From positions 25,066 through 89,065 of the forward strand of contig JBAYIE010000018.1 in the NCBI GenBank assembly GCA_041665785.1: a stretch of DNA of 64,000 nt, written 5' to 3'. The stretch is from JBAYIE01 sp041665785. Lineage in GTDB: Bacteria > Bacteroidota > Bacteroidia > UKL13-3. The notes beneath the pieces are model-generated. The model was not told the origin of the DNA, ran no database searches, and saw only the letters and a program-made list of their open reading frames with translations. This document shows positions 9,330-18,233 of the stretch, piece by piece (the first letter of the stretch is position 1; each line of letters begins with the position of its first letter). A program made the translations under genes and the position numbers.

Positions 9330-9352
9330 GTCTTGAGTTGGAAACTCAAGAC
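9330..9352. repeat. Perfect 10-bp hairpin near the RAYT gene, candidate REP element
   Basis: GTCTTGAGTT (9330-9339) pairs perfectly with AACTCAAGAC (9343-9352) around a GGA loop. It lies upstream of the RAYT gene, outside any open frame. RAYT substrates are short palindromes near the gene, so this is a reasonable candidate. A related stretch TCTGAGTTTAAG lies directly before it (9319-9330). The role is inferred. Confidence 0.55.
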
Positions 9353-9356
9353 AGCG

Positions 9357-9392
9357 CCAAAAAAAAGACGAAGCCAACTGACCTCGTCTTTT
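9357..9392 (-). terminator. Terminator downstream of the universal stress protein gene
   Basis: An 11-bp stem with one mismatch (9363-9373 with 9382-9392) is followed on the minus strand by a T-run (the A-run at 9356-9366 on the plus strand). It ends about 20 bases from the stop of the stress protein gene. Confidence 0.7.
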
Positions 9393-9412
9393 ATTCTGAT
9401 GCTATTAAATAA

Positions 9413-10297
9413 CTATACCACGAAGTCAGATGAAAATCCGGTACGTGATGGTTTGATGCACATGATGGGAATATTTTCGGATTTATTTACCAATTGCTGT
9501 GCTTCGGTTCCGATGATATAATCGCTCAAGCCCATGCCTTCTTTCTGCGACATGATCATGATCAGATCGGCATCAATGGCTTCGGCATATTTGATGGTTT
9601 CGATGGCAAATTCTTCGCCCAGATGATTCAGGATATGTTCGGTATACTTCACCCCATTTTCTTCGAGTAAACGGGTAACCTGGCGTAAAGCTGCACGCAT
9701 GCCGGTATTGAGATCTTCGTCGCCAACCTTGTAGGTAAGTACACGAATGGTGGAAGAATAGGATTTCCCAATATGAATAGCCCAGCTAACTTTCTGACGC
9801 GATTCTATGGTAAGATCAAGCGGGAATACAATATTGCTGTATGCATGCGTTGCCCGGTCCGACTTCACCACAATAACCGGTACGCTGGAGTGAATAATGG
9901 TACGCGATGCATTGCTACCGATGATTTGTTCCATACCGGATGCTCCGTTAGATCCCATCACAATACTATCGCAACCCAATTCTGTTGCTGCGGCTGCAAT
10001 TTCTTTATAAATTTTTCCGAAACGGATGGAAACAGTAACCTGAATTTTGTTTTTGGCTTCAATATCCGCTTTCATAGAATTGAGGCGTTCCTGAACTTTT
10101 TCGCGAGCTGCTGCTTCTTTCTCATCGCTTTTGCCAAATCCCAGCAAACTGCTCAGAAAGGCTTCTTCTACTACGTGTAGCAGTGCAATATTGTTATCGA
10201 AATGTTTGGCAATTTGAATGGCATGATTGAGGGCATGCGTAGCAATTTCAGAGAAGTCGAACGGAACGAGGATGGTGTTTTTTTTCTTGTTTTCCAT
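9413..10297 (-). CDS. Universal stress protein, two UspA domains
   Basis: Two tandem UspA folds (about 6-145 and 152-286) make up the 294 aa. The first is complete, with a start strand KNTILVPFDFSEIATHAL and an ATP-loop-like GSNGASGMEQIIGSNAS. The second loop, IMSQKEGMGLSDYIIGT, lacks the full G-xx-G pattern, so nucleotide binding may be confined to the first half. Family members respond to starvation and other stress. Transcribed away from the nucleoside phosphorylase gene from a shared 65-base region. Confidence 0.9.
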   Translation of the reverse strand: MENKKKNTILVPFDFSEIATHALNHAIQIAKHFDNNIALLHVVEEAFLSSLLGFGKSDEKEAAAREKVQERLNSMKADIEAKNKIQVTVSIRFGKIYKEIAAAATELGCDSIVMGSNGASGMEQIIGSNASRTIIHSSVPVIVVKSDRATHAYSNIVFPLDLTIESRQKVSWAIHIGKSYSSTIRVLTYKVGDEDLNTGMRAALRQVTRLLEENGVKYTEHILNHLGEEFAIETIKYAEAIDADLIMIMSQKEGMGLSDYIIGTEAQQLVNKSENIPIMCIKPSRTGFSSDFVV

Positions 10298-10362
10298 GAT
10301 CGTGGTTTTAATTTGGCCATGCGAATATATTACTTTTACCCAAGCTTCATAAACATATCCCG

Positions 10363-11256
10363 ATGGAACCTATCAAGAACCCAATAAAACATGATAGTGC
10401 AGAACTTATCCTGAACCCCGACGGGTCGGTCTATCATTTACACCTCAAGCCCGAAGAACTGGCCGATACCGTTTTGCTTGTAGGTGATCCCGGGCGGGTA
10501 CCCATGGTCAGCGCTTATTTTGATGCACTGGAAGTACAAAAAGAACACCGCGAATTTATAACCCATACAGGAAGGCTTGGCGGGCAACGCATAAGCGTCA
10601 TTTCAACAGGTATTGGCACCGATAATATTGATATAGTACTCAACGAACTGGATGCTTTGGTGAATATAGATTTGCAGACCCATCAGGTAAAAAGCAAACA
10701 CCACCGCTTGAACCTGATTCGCATAGGCACTTCGGGTGCTTTGCAGGCCGATCTGGATGTGGATTCCTGCATTGTATCGGCTTATGGGTTGGGGCTCGAT
10801 TCCCTGTTGCACTTTTATCAAACGCAAACGCGACCCGATACCGAAAAAATTTTAGGGGAAATAAACCGTCAGTTTAATTTGCCTTTTCTTACCCCATATT
10901 TATTTGCTGCCGATTCCGCATTGCTGAATTTATTTTCAACATTCCCTTCCGGAATTACCGTTACAGGTAATGGCTTCTACGGACCACAGGGAAGAACCCT
11001 ACGGGCATCAGCACGTTACCCCGATTTGCTCGACCGCTTAACGGCTATTCAATTATCAAACACACGGATCACCAATTTTGAAATGGAAACCGCAGCCATT
11101 TATGGTTTGGCTGCACTGCTGGGCCATCGTGCCTTGTCGGTCAATGCCATCATTGCAAACCGGATTCAGAATCGGTTTAGTTCCAACCCGGGAAAAACGG
11201 TTTTGAATACGATTGAGGAGGTGATAAGATTGTTGCCGGGATTAAGTAAGATGTAA
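10363..11256 (+). CDS. Nucleoside phosphorylase, NP-I / uridine phosphorylase-like
   Basis: The enzyme should cleave a nucleoside with phosphate to the free base and ribose-1-phosphate. Evidence is the phosphate loop VGDPGRVPM (about 41-49), the GTDNIDIVLNEL segment, RIGTSGALQ (about 125-133) and the purine/uridine phosphorylase signature NFEMETAAIYGLAALLGH near residue 243. Length (297 aa) is longer than E. coli udp (253 aa), with an N-terminal extension. It resembles uridine phosphorylases, but the base preference is not proven. A TACTTTTA box at 10331-10338, one mismatch from TAnnTTTG, could be its promoter. Confidence 0.85.
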   Translation: MEPIKNPIKHDSAELILNPDGSVYHLHLKPEELADTVLLVGDPGRVPMVSAYFDALEVQKEHREFITHTGRLGGQRISVISTGIGTDNIDIVLNELDALVNIDLQTHQVKSKHHRLNLIRIGTSGALQADLDVDSCIVSAYGLGLDSLLHFYQTQTRPDTEKILGEINRQFNLPFLTPYLFAADSALLNLFSTFPSGITVTGNGFYGPQGRTLRASARYPDLLDRLTAIQLSNTRITNFEMETAAIYGLAALLGHRALSVNAIIANRIQNRFSSNPGKTVLNTIEEVIRLLPGLSKM

Positions 11257-11296
11257 GTTAACAGCGCATTCATTCATTTAATAAGAGCTGATCTTT

Positions 11297-11821
11297 CTAT
11301 TTCAAACTAAAATTCATTCCCAAACTCACTCCAAACCAATTGAACCAGGTTCCGTTTGCCGTGATGATGGGTGTATACGAAGCACGGAAACAAACTTTGT
11401 TGGTTTCAATAACCCGAAAACCAATGACTCCGGTATACGCCGTTTCGCGATCGTCGATGCCTTTTGCCAGCAGTGTAAAGCCACCTCCAAATTCCAGTTT
11501 CTCTTTTCGCTCGCGCGAGCCGTATAACATGGAAGTGGTAAAAGGAATCATGAATGTTTTTGCATCGAGAAACAGGATATTGAGCATGGCAATATCCATG
11601 GGAGTGTAACCAATTCCAACACGACCTACCCATCCCCATTTGGTACTACGGTACAAAATCTTTTCGTAATTCAGCGAGTACAAATATCCGGCTCCTGCTG
11701 CTTCAACGTACCAGTTGTTTAATCCCGTGGGTTCCTGATACGGACGCTCCTGCGCCATCCCATGAACAGGGAGGCATACCAGAAGTAAAATTATAACTTT
11801 GTAAAGAATGAATCGCATCAT
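11297..11821 (-). CDS. Secreted, probably outer-membrane beta-barrel protein of unknown function
   Basis: A signal peptide (MMRFILYKVIILLLVCLPVHGMAQ) precedes a 150-residue mature part with alternating aromatic and small residues (YLYSLNYEKILYR, WGWVGRVGIGYTPM) and a C-terminal VSLGMNFSLK, as in small outer-membrane barrels. I know no family name for it. Its 5' end overlaps the start of the divergent UbiA-like gene (11808-11821), and the promoter box of that gene lies inside its own signal-peptide codons. The second codon is also Met, so the true start may be 11818. Confidence 0.6.
   Translation of the reverse strand: MMRFILYKVIILLLVCLPVHGMAQERPYQEPTGLNNWYVEAAGAGYLYSLNYEKILYRSTKWGWVGRVGIGYTPMDIAMLNILFLDAKTFMIPFTTSMLYGSRERKEKLEFGGGFTLLAKGIDDRETAYTGVIGFRVIETNKVCFRASYTPIITANGTWFNWFGVSLGMNFSLK
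11794..11801 (+). promoter_or_regulatory. -7 promoter box (TAACTTTG) for the UbiA-like gene, leaderless type
   Basis: A perfect TAnnTTTG match ends seven bases before the ATG at 11808, so transcription would start at or next to the A of the start codon. The box lies inside the coding sequence of the divergent gene, in its signal-peptide codons. No -33 TTTG is evident. Confidence 0.5.
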
Positions 11822-12662
11822 ACGTAATGTAGCGCAAACTTATCAAATTTTCAGCAACCTCAGCCTCGATATTGTTGCGGGTGTGGTTTGCAATATGCTC
11901 CCTCTGCCTTATGTATTTGGATTCGAACCCGGACCGGGTTGGTATCTGGGATTACCCCTGGCCACCTGGTTTATTTACCTGGCCGATCATTTGGCCGACA
12001 ACCTCTTTAATCCTTATGTAATCACAGAACGTCATCAATTTATACGCGACAACAGAAATCAGGTGCTTAATTTATTGATGGGTATCGGTGTTTTGCTGGT
12101 AATCATTCTCTATTACTATTTCGACCTGGCTTTGTTTCTGAGCGGCATTATAACAGGCATGCTTTGCGTCCTCTATTTTACATTGAACCGCATCCGCCAT
12201 CCCTTTTTTCATTTGATTTATAATAAAGAACTGGTGGTGGCAATTGTTTATGCCACGGGTTTTTACGCCATTGCCGGAATGTATTTGCCCCTCCTGCATC
12301 CATGGCTTGTTTACTACCTGCTCCTGATCGGTTTGGTGTATCAGAATATACTGATGATTTCCATTCTGGAAATAAAAACAGATCGAAACAACAAACAATT
12401 TTCATGGGCATCAGCTATGGGCGAACGCTTTTCGAACAAGATGTTTGTCGTTATAAGCCTTATTTGTTTACTGCTGATGATAGCTGCGTATATAACATTC
12501 CCCCAACTCAACCCCTTGTTGTTGTATGGCTACCTCACCATCTGGTTTGCTCAGGTAATCCTGTTTAATTGGCTGGCTCACCGCATGCATGAAGGTACGT
12601 TCCGAAAAATCAGTGAAATGATTTTCTGGATTCCTCTTCTATTCTATCTGCTTTTGAAATGA
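11808..12662 (+). CDS. UbiA-like polytopic membrane protein
   Basis: The protein has about seven to nine hydrophobic segments and a conserved-looking acidic loop ATWFIYLADHLADNLFN (residues 51-67). This resembles the first Asp-rich motif of UbiA-family prenyltransferases (NxxxD/DxxxD), but is not a perfect match. A second acidic site, ILEIKTDRNNK near residue 190, lies where the second Asp motif would be expected. The substrate is unknown. The 5' end overlaps the divergent outer-membrane gene by 14 bases. The 3' end stops two bases from the nadC stop, giving convergent transcription. Without a homology search the family call stays tentative. Confidence 0.55.
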   Translation: MNRIIRNVAQTYQIFSNLSLDIVAGVVCNMLPLPYVFGFEPGPGWYLGLPLATWFIYLADHLADNLFNPYVITERHQFIRDNRNQVLNLLMGIGVLLVIILYYYFDLALFLSGIITGMLCVLYFTLNRIRHPFFHLIYNKELVVAIVYATGFYAIAGMYLPLLHPWLVYYLLLIGLVYQNILMISILEIKTDRNNKQFSWASAMGERFSNKMFVVISLICLLLMIAAYITFPQLNPLLLYGYLTIWFAQVILFNWLAHRMHEGTFRKISEMIFWIPLLFYLLLK

Positions 12663-12664
12663 AA

Positions 12665-13543
12665 TCAACCGGCGCGCATGCTCAGATCGAGGCTTTTTAC
12701 CGAATGGGTCAATGCTCCCGACGAAATAAAATCTACCCCGCTGAGTGCATACGCTCGCAAGGTTTGCAAGGTAATGCCACCGGAAGCTTCGGTTTCAAAT
12801 AGGCCATTCAACATGCTTACCCCTTTGGCTAAATTCTCCGGCGAAAAATTATCAAACATAATGCGGTGCACTCCACCTGTTTCCATTACCTGTTTAATTT
12901 CTTCGAAAGTGCGGGTTTCAATTTCAATTTGCAGGTTGAGTCCGTTGGTTTTCAAATACGTTTGTACATTCTTAATCGCTTGCTGAATTCCTCCGGCAAA
13001 GTCCACATGATTGTCTTTGATAAGGATCATGTCGTACAACCCCATGCGGTGATTTTCACCACCACCCACTTTAACCGCCCATTTTTCCAACAAGCGCATG
13101 CCGGGAGTGGTTTTTCGGGTATCGAGGATACGTGTTTGCAATCCTTTCAATTCATTTACATACAAAGCTGTTTGTGTAGCAATACCACTCAGGCGTTGCA
13201 TAAAATTCAAAACGGTACGTTCGGCGGTTAACATGGAAATGGAACTGCCCTGAATTTCCATCACTACATCACCGGGATGAACCGATGCACCATCCATGAA
13301 ATTTGCAATTACTTTCAATTCAGGATCCAGTTTGTTAAAAATATATTCAGCCAGTTTGAGTCCGGCAATAATCCCAGGTTCCTTGGCTACAATAACGGAT
13401 TTTCCTTGTGTCGAAAGGGGAATACAAGCCAGCGAAGTATGGTCGCCTTCCCCAATATCTTCAGCAAATGCCAGATCAATCAACCGGATTACCAGTTGGT
13501 GTTTCAATAAATCATCCATGTGTAACAGGTCAGTCTTTTTCAA
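12665..13543 (-). CDS. nadC: Nicotinate-nucleotide pyrophosphorylase (carboxylating)
   Basis: NadC converts quinolinate and PRPP to nicotinate mononucleotide in de novo NAD synthesis. Signatures present are AFAEDIGEGDHTS (about 26-38), LNFMQRLSGIAT, the substrate-binding DTRKTTPGMRLLEKWAVKVGGGENHR (split at residues 140-165) and KDNHVDFAGG. Length (292 aa) is standard. The reading frame begins at 13543, overlapping the upstream DUF4783 gene by 14 bases. A second ATG at 13519 (MDDLLKHQLV) would remove the overlap and also fits. Confidence 0.95.
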   Translation of the reverse strand: MKKTDLLHMDDLLKHQLVIRLIDLAFAEDIGEGDHTSLACIPLSTQGKSVIVAKEPGIIAGLKLAEYIFNKLDPELKVIANFMDGASVHPGDVVMEIQGSSISMLTAERTVLNFMQRLSGIATQTALYVNELKGLQTRILDTRKTTPGMRLLEKWAVKVGGGENHRMGLYDMILIKDNHVDFAGGIQQAIKNVQTYLKTNGLNLQIEIETRTFEEIKQVMETGGVHRIMFDNFSPENLAKGVSMLNGLFETEASGGITLQTLRAYALSGVDFISSGALTHSVKSLDLSMRAG

Positions 13544-13913
13544 TTCTCAGTTCGTGCACCAACATACCCGTACCCGAGTCTTTCATAAAAATATACATGC
13601 GGTATTTTCCCTGCGCACATTCGTATATGGCTATGGCATAACGCGCTCCCTGAGCCGAAGCGCCCTTGTGTTGCAAGGTAACAGCTGTGGGAGCATGTTG
13701 GGTTAAAAAATTGCGCAACACAACTTCAGCCTGTTGGCGGCTGTAAACTCCCTCATCGTTTAAGATGGTTAATTCTACATTGGCATTAAAATAATGTGAC
13801 ACATTTTTGGCATTCCCTGAACGTATGGCGGCAACCATATCGTCGAAGATATCGGCCCTGACCGATTGTAAGAAAATGATGGAAAACGCTGCCAGAGATA
13901 AAAACCTTTTCAT
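13530..13913 (-). CDS. Secreted DUF4783-type protein
   Basis: A 20-residue signal peptide (MKRFLSLAAFSIIFLQSVRA) precedes about 107 residues whose pattern (IFDDMVAAIRSGNAKNVSHYF, SRQQAEVVLRNFL) matches the DUF4783 group of Bacteroidota, a SnoaL/NTF2-like fold. The function is unknown. It is followed by nadC on the same strand with overlapping reading frames, a pairing I recall seeing in this phylum. Confidence 0.75.
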   Translation of the reverse strand: MKRFLSLAAFSIIFLQSVRADIFDDMVAAIRSGNAKNVSHYFNANVELTILNDEGVYSRQQAEVVLRNFLTQHAPTAVTLQHKGASAQGARYAIAIYECAQGKYRMYIFMKDSGTGMLVHELRIEKD

Positions 13914-14023
13914 GGTGTTGGAGGTACTTACGATTGCAAATTAGCACTTTTGTTCAAATGCAATCAATTATCACGCCGAAAATTCTCCGTTTTAAATTTA
14001 TTCCGTGTTGAAACCCGATTGCT

Positions 14024-14031
14024 TACTTTTG
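14024..14031 (+). promoter_or_regulatory. -7 promoter box (TACTTTTG) for gpmI, leaderless type
   Basis: A perfect TAnnTTTG box ends five bases before the gpmI ATG at 14036. The predicted transcription start is at the start codon or within a base or two of it. A -33 element at the usual distance is not clear. Confidence 0.55.
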
Positions 14032-14035
14032 CAGC

Positions 14036-15556
14036 ATGACGAAGAGAGTGCTTTTAATGATTCTGGACGGTTGGGGCAAAGGAAAACCCTATGCAGGCAA
14101 TGCCATTCATCTGGCCAGAAAAGTAAACATGGATCAATTGAATGCCCAATATCCGGTTGCAGAACTCAAAACCAGCGGTGAAGACGTGGGATTACCCGAC
14201 GGACAAATGGGCAATTCGGAAGTTGGCCACATGAATATTGGTGCCGGACGGGTTGTTTTTCAGCAACTGGTTTTGATCAATAAGGCGTTTCGTGAAAACA
14301 GTGTTGATCAGAGTCCGGTTTTGCTGGATGCCATTGCCTATGCGAAATCAACCGGAAAAAAAATACACCTGATCGGTCTGGTCAGCGATGGCGGTGTGCA
14401 TTCTTCGCTGGATCATTTAAAAGGATTGTGCAGTTTGATGCAGGCCAATAGCGTCTCTGATTTTTTTGTGCATGCATTTACCGACGGACGTGATACCGAT
14501 CCCAAAAGCGGAAAAGGATATTTAACCGATTTATTGTCCCATTTGGGAAAAACAGGAGGCAAACTGGCTTCGGTTATTGGTCGTTATTATGCCATGGACC
14601 GAGATAAGCGCTGGGAACGGGTGAGTCTGGCATATCATGCTCTGGTAAATGGTACCGGAGAGTTCAGTGCAGATATTCTAAAAACACTCGAAGAGCGTTA
14701 TGCTGCCGATGAAACCGATGAGTTTTTGAAACCCATTATTCATACCGAAAATCAACAACCCATTGCAACGATAGCTGAAGGCGATGTGGTTATCTGTTTC
14801 AATTTCAGAACCGATCGTGGACGAGAAATAACACAGGTGCTGACGCAAGAAGAACATCCAGAATTCAAGATGCGTCCGCTTGATTTAAAATATATCACAT
14901 TAACGGAATACGATAAAACCTATAAAAATATCGGGGTGGTTTTTCCGGATATTGAACTGAACAATACCCTGGGTGAAGTGCTCGAAAAACAGGGAAAAAC
15001 ACAGGTGCGTATTGCCGAAACTGAGAAGTATCCGCATGTTACCTTTTTCTTCAGCGGTGGACGTGAAATACCTTTTGCCGGTGAAAGCAGGCGCATGTGC
15101 CCATCCCCAAAAGTTGCCACCTACGACCTGCAACCCGAAATGAGTGCAGAGGATGTTTGTGTTGCCACGCTGGAAAGTGTGCAATCGGAAGCGGATTTTG
15201 TGTGTGTAAACTTTGCCAACCCGGATATGGTTGGACATACCGGTGTATTGCAGGCAGAAATCAAGGCCATTGAAAAAGTAGACGATTGCGTGGGCAGAAT
15301 TGTTCCGGTTGCATTGGAACACGGTTATTCCATTCTGATCACGGCCGATCACGGAAACGGAGAATACATGATCAATGTAGAAGATGGATCACCCAATACG
15401 GCTCATACCACCAATGTAGTTCCCTGTTTACTGATAGAACAACCCAATGTACAAAAAATAAAATCAGGCCGGTTGGCCGATCTGGCTCCAACCATTTTGC
15501 ATTTGATGGACATAGCACAACCCGCGGAAATGTCGGGTAATAATTTAATTCTTTGA
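14036..15556 (+). CDS. gpmI: 2,3-bisphosphoglycerate-independent phosphoglycerate mutase
   Basis: GpmI interconverts 3- and 2-phosphoglycerate in glycolysis. It belongs to the alkaline phosphatase superfamily. The start LLMILDGWGKGK and DGQMGNSEVGHMNIGAG (with the catalytic Ser61) are clear, as are the metal-binding FANPDMVGHTG, ITADHGNGEYM and NTAHTTNVVPC near the C-terminus. The 506 aa length is standard. The MMPL exporter gene begins eight bases after its stop, so they may be in one transcript. Confidence 0.96.
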   Translation: MTKRVLLMILDGWGKGKPYAGNAIHLARKVNMDQLNAQYPVAELKTSGEDVGLPDGQMGNSEVGHMNIGAGRVVFQQLVLINKAFRENSVDQSPVLLDAIAYAKSTGKKIHLIGLVSDGGVHSSLDHLKGLCSLMQANSVSDFFVHAFTDGRDTDPKSGKGYLTDLLSHLGKTGGKLASVIGRYYAMDRDKRWERVSLAYHALVNGTGEFSADILKTLEERYAADETDEFLKPIIHTENQQPIATIAEGDVVICFNFRTDRGREITQVLTQEEHPEFKMRPLDLKYITLTEYDKTYKNIGVVFPDIELNNTLGEVLEKQGKTQVRIAETEKYPHVTFFFSGGREIPFAGESRRMCPSPKVATYDLQPEMSAEDVCVATLESVQSEADFVCVNFANPDMVGHTGVLQAEIKAIEKVDDCVGRIVPVALEHGYSILITADHGNGEYMINVEDGSPNTAHTTNVVPCLLIEQPNVQKIKSGRLADLAPTILHLMDIAQPAEMSGNNLIL

Positions 15557-15563
15557 TCTGAGT

Positions 15564-17927
15564 ATGTGGCAGAAGTTCGGCACATTTATCATTCGTAACC
15601 GTTTTTGGCTTCTGGTAAGTCTGGGGATCCTGACCATTCTTGCCATAATAGCAACAACGCGCGTGCAAATGACCTATGATTTTGCCAAAGTTGTTCCGGC
15701 CGATGATCCGGATTACCTCGAGTATATTGAATTCAAAAAAATGTTCGGGGAAGATGGAAACATTCTGGTAGCCAGTGTGCAAAGCGAACGCTTTTTCGAT
15801 CTGGAATTCTTTAATTCATGGCAAAAATTAACGCACGATCTGGATAATCTGGATGGTGTGGAAAAAGTGGTGTCGGTGGCTAATTTATTGCAGCTGAACA
15901 AAAATGAAGAAAAGCATACTCTCGAACTGATTCCGGCTTTGAGCACGCGGTTAAGAACACAACATGAGGTTGATTCTTTCCGTCAAATTGTGGAGCAATT
16001 GCCTTTTTACAAAGGATTGATATATAATCCGGAAACGTATACTGCCGTTTTGGCGATAACCTTGCGCAAAGACAAACTGGATTCAAAGGATCGGGTTGGG
16101 TTGGTGAAACAAATCACAGATCGATGTGAAGCATTTGATCAGGAATGTCAGACTGATTTTCATTACTCGGGTTTACCCTATGTACGAACCATCTATTCAT
16201 CCAAGGTGGCCAATGAAATCAAGTTTTTTACCTACCTGTCGATTTTTATAACGGCCTTATTTATTTTTATCTTTTTCCGATTCTTTTCGGCTGTAGCCTT
16301 CTCGCTGATAGTAGTAATTATTTCGGTGGTATGTACATTAGGAAGTATCTGGTTGTTTGGTTATCGCATTACTTTATTAACCGGAATTCTTCCACCTTTG
16401 ATGGTAATCATAGGCGTTCAGAATTGCATCTACTTGCTCAATGTATATCATCAGGAATTCAGGGTGCATGGCAATAAAATGCTGGCCATCGTTCGCCTGA
16501 TTTCTAAAAACGGATTGCCGTTGTTTCTCACCAATATTACAACGGCAGTAGGATTCTGTGTTTTCAGCTTTTCGGGTAGTGCCATACTCGATCAATTCTC
16601 GGTTATATCAGGCATCAACATCATGCTGGTGTATCTGATCTCTTTGATTTTTATTCCGATTGTGTACAGTTACTTGCCTCCGCCAAGCATTGATCATACC
16701 AAACATCTGGATGCACCGCGCTTAAATAAAATCATGGCGTATTGCAACAAACTCATTTACCATCGCCGGAAATATATTTATACGATAACCATCGTGCTGG
16801 TGGTTGTTTCCATTTTTGGCGCCATGAAAGTCAGGACACTTGGCTATGTGGTGGATGATTTGCCGGTACACGATAAAGTATACAGCGATCTCAAATACTT
16901 CGAGAAAAACATGAAAGGTGTGTTGCCTTTTGAAATCCGCATCGACACCAAACACGAAGGAGGCGTAAAAGATCTGATCACTTTGCAAAAGATGAACCGT
17001 TTGCAAAAAGAGCTGGCAGATTATCCTGAATTCTCAAAAGCCGTATCCATTGTAGATTTTTTAAAATTCGCCAACCAGGGTTATCACGATGGTGATGCCC
17101 GTTATTATATAATTCCAAGTGCGCTGGAGATAGGAGAAATTATTTCATATATGCCGCAACAGGATGCACAAAATGGTGCCTTATTGAAATCGATGGTCGA
17201 CAGTAATTTCCGGTATGCGCGAATCAGCGTTCAGATGGCCGATGTAGGTTCTGTTGAAATGAAAAAGGTGAAAGCGCGTGTACAGCAAACGGTAAATAAA
17301 ATTTTCCCGAAAGCGAAGTACGATGTTCAGCTCACGGGTACTTCGCTGATCTTTTTAAAAGGCAACGACTACCTGGTAAAAAACCTGCTTCAAAGTATGA
17401 TCGCGGCTTTGTTGATTATTTCGGTGATGATGGCCTTTTTATTTTTCAGTTGGAAAATGGTGGTCATTTCACTCATCCCGAATATTGTTCCCTTACTGAT
17501 GACGATGGGAATTATGGGATATTTCGATGTACGACTCAAACCCTCCACCATCATAATTTTCAGTATCGCTTATGGTATTGTAGTTGATTTTACCATTCAT
17601 TACCTCGCCAAATACCGCAACTCGCTTAAAAAGCACAATTGGGATATGAAACTGGCCATTCCTGAATCGTTGATTGAAGCAGGGCCCAGTATCATTTATA
17701 CAGCTGTCGCTTTATTCTTCGGGTTTATCATCTTCGCTTTCTCCGATTTTGGCGGAACCATTGCATTGGGCGTACTAACTTCCTTATCGCTGATTTTTGG
17801 AATGCTGATGAACTTACTGCTTTTGCCTGCACTTTTATTATCGCTTGAAAAACGGGTGAATGCCAAGGTGGAATTCAGCCATACGCTGGTTGATCTGGAA
17901 CCGGAACCCGGTGCATCTGATGAATAA
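15564..17927 (+). CDS. MMPL/RND-family exporter
   Basis: This 787 aa inner-membrane protein has the RND repeat layout: one N-terminal helix (about 11-29), a periplasmic domain (about 35-215), five helices (about 220-375), another helix near 405-425, a second periplasmic domain and five further helices (about 610-765). Sequences such as SLIPNIVPLLMTMGIMGYFDVRLKPSTIIIF (split) and FSIAYGIVVDFTIHYLAKYR match the MMPL/Patched-like domain. Such proteins move lipids or hydrophobic compounds with the proton gradient; the cargo here is unknown. A D-D pair in helix 4 is not obvious, so the coupling mode is uncertain. Confidence 0.85.
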   Translation: MWQKFGTFIIRNRFWLLVSLGILTILAIIATTRVQMTYDFAKVVPADDPDYLEYIEFKKMFGEDGNILVASVQSERFFDLEFFNSWQKLTHDLDNLDGVEKVVSVANLLQLNKNEEKHTLELIPALSTRLRTQHEVDSFRQIVEQLPFYKGLIYNPETYTAVLAITLRKDKLDSKDRVGLVKQITDRCEAFDQECQTDFHYSGLPYVRTIYSSKVANEIKFFTYLSIFITALFIFIFFRFFSAVAFSLIVVIISVVCTLGSIWLFGYRITLLTGILPPLMVIIGVQNCIYLLNVYHQEFRVHGNKMLAIVRLISKNGLPLFLTNITTAVGFCVFSFSGSAILDQFSVISGINIMLVYLISLIFIPIVYSYLPPPSIDHTKHLDAPRLNKIMAYCNKLIYHRRKYIYTITIVLVVVSIFGAMKVRTLGYVVDDLPVHDKVYSDLKYFEKNMKGVLPFEIRIDTKHEGGVKDLITLQKMNRLQKELADYPEFSKAVSIVDFLKFANQGYHDGDARYYIIPSALEIGEIISYMPQQDAQNGALLKSMVDSNFRYARISVQMADVGSVEMKKVKARVQQTVNKIFPKAKYDVQLTGTSLIFLKGNDYLVKNLLQSMIAALLIISVMMAFLFFSWKMVVISLIPNIVPLLMTMGIMGYFDVRLKPSTIIIFSIAYGIVVDFTIHYLAKYRNSLKKHNWDMKLAIPESLIEAGPSIIYTAVALFFGFIIFAFSDFGGTIALGVLTSLSLIFGMLMNLLLLPALLLSLEKRVNAKVEFSHTLVDLEPEPGASDE

Positions 17928-18233
17928 AATTACAGGATAAAGTGCATACATCTTACATGCACGGGTGAATCCAAATAATATACCTCCATGGACGAATGCC
18001 CCCGCGTTAGGCGCAGAGCGGCCTGACTGAGCTCCATCCCGGTACCCCGGGGTGAGCGAGTAGCGAGTGCCGACCCCCGGCACACAAAAACAAGATGCCT
18101 TTGGCAGTGTGCGTTATGAGGAACATTTGCATAAAGGCAATGTAGTTTTTGCAGACGGGGGAACGCCCAAAATAATCCGGGTACTAAATGAAATAGTAAG
18201 AAGTATATGATTGAAGTGTTTAATCCGATTAAC
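17928..18233. other. Intergenic region with a GC-rich patch and a short open frame
   Basis: Positions about 17996-18082 are markedly GC-rich compared with the surroundings and include an ACCCCGGGGT palindrome near 18043 and a GTGCCG/CGGCAC stem near 18067. After an in-frame TAG at 18061, a frame stays open for 48 codons to a TGA at 18208-18210, with the peptide part FGSVRYEEHLHKGN and VVFADGGTPKIIRVLNEI. It reads like the tail of a real protein but has no normal start and I cannot name it. Confidence 0.4.
18067..18210 (+). pseudogene. Possible gene remnant (47 codons)
   Basis: The frame encodes VVFADGGTPKIIRVLNEIVR at its end and looks protein-like: balanced composition, charged residues and a hydrophobic repeat. 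It is preceded by the GC-rich patch and lacks a start or Shine-Dalgarno site of any quality. It could be the 3' end of a gene whose 5' part was lost by insertion or deletion at the GC-rich patch. A chance open frame is also possible. Confidence 0.25.
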
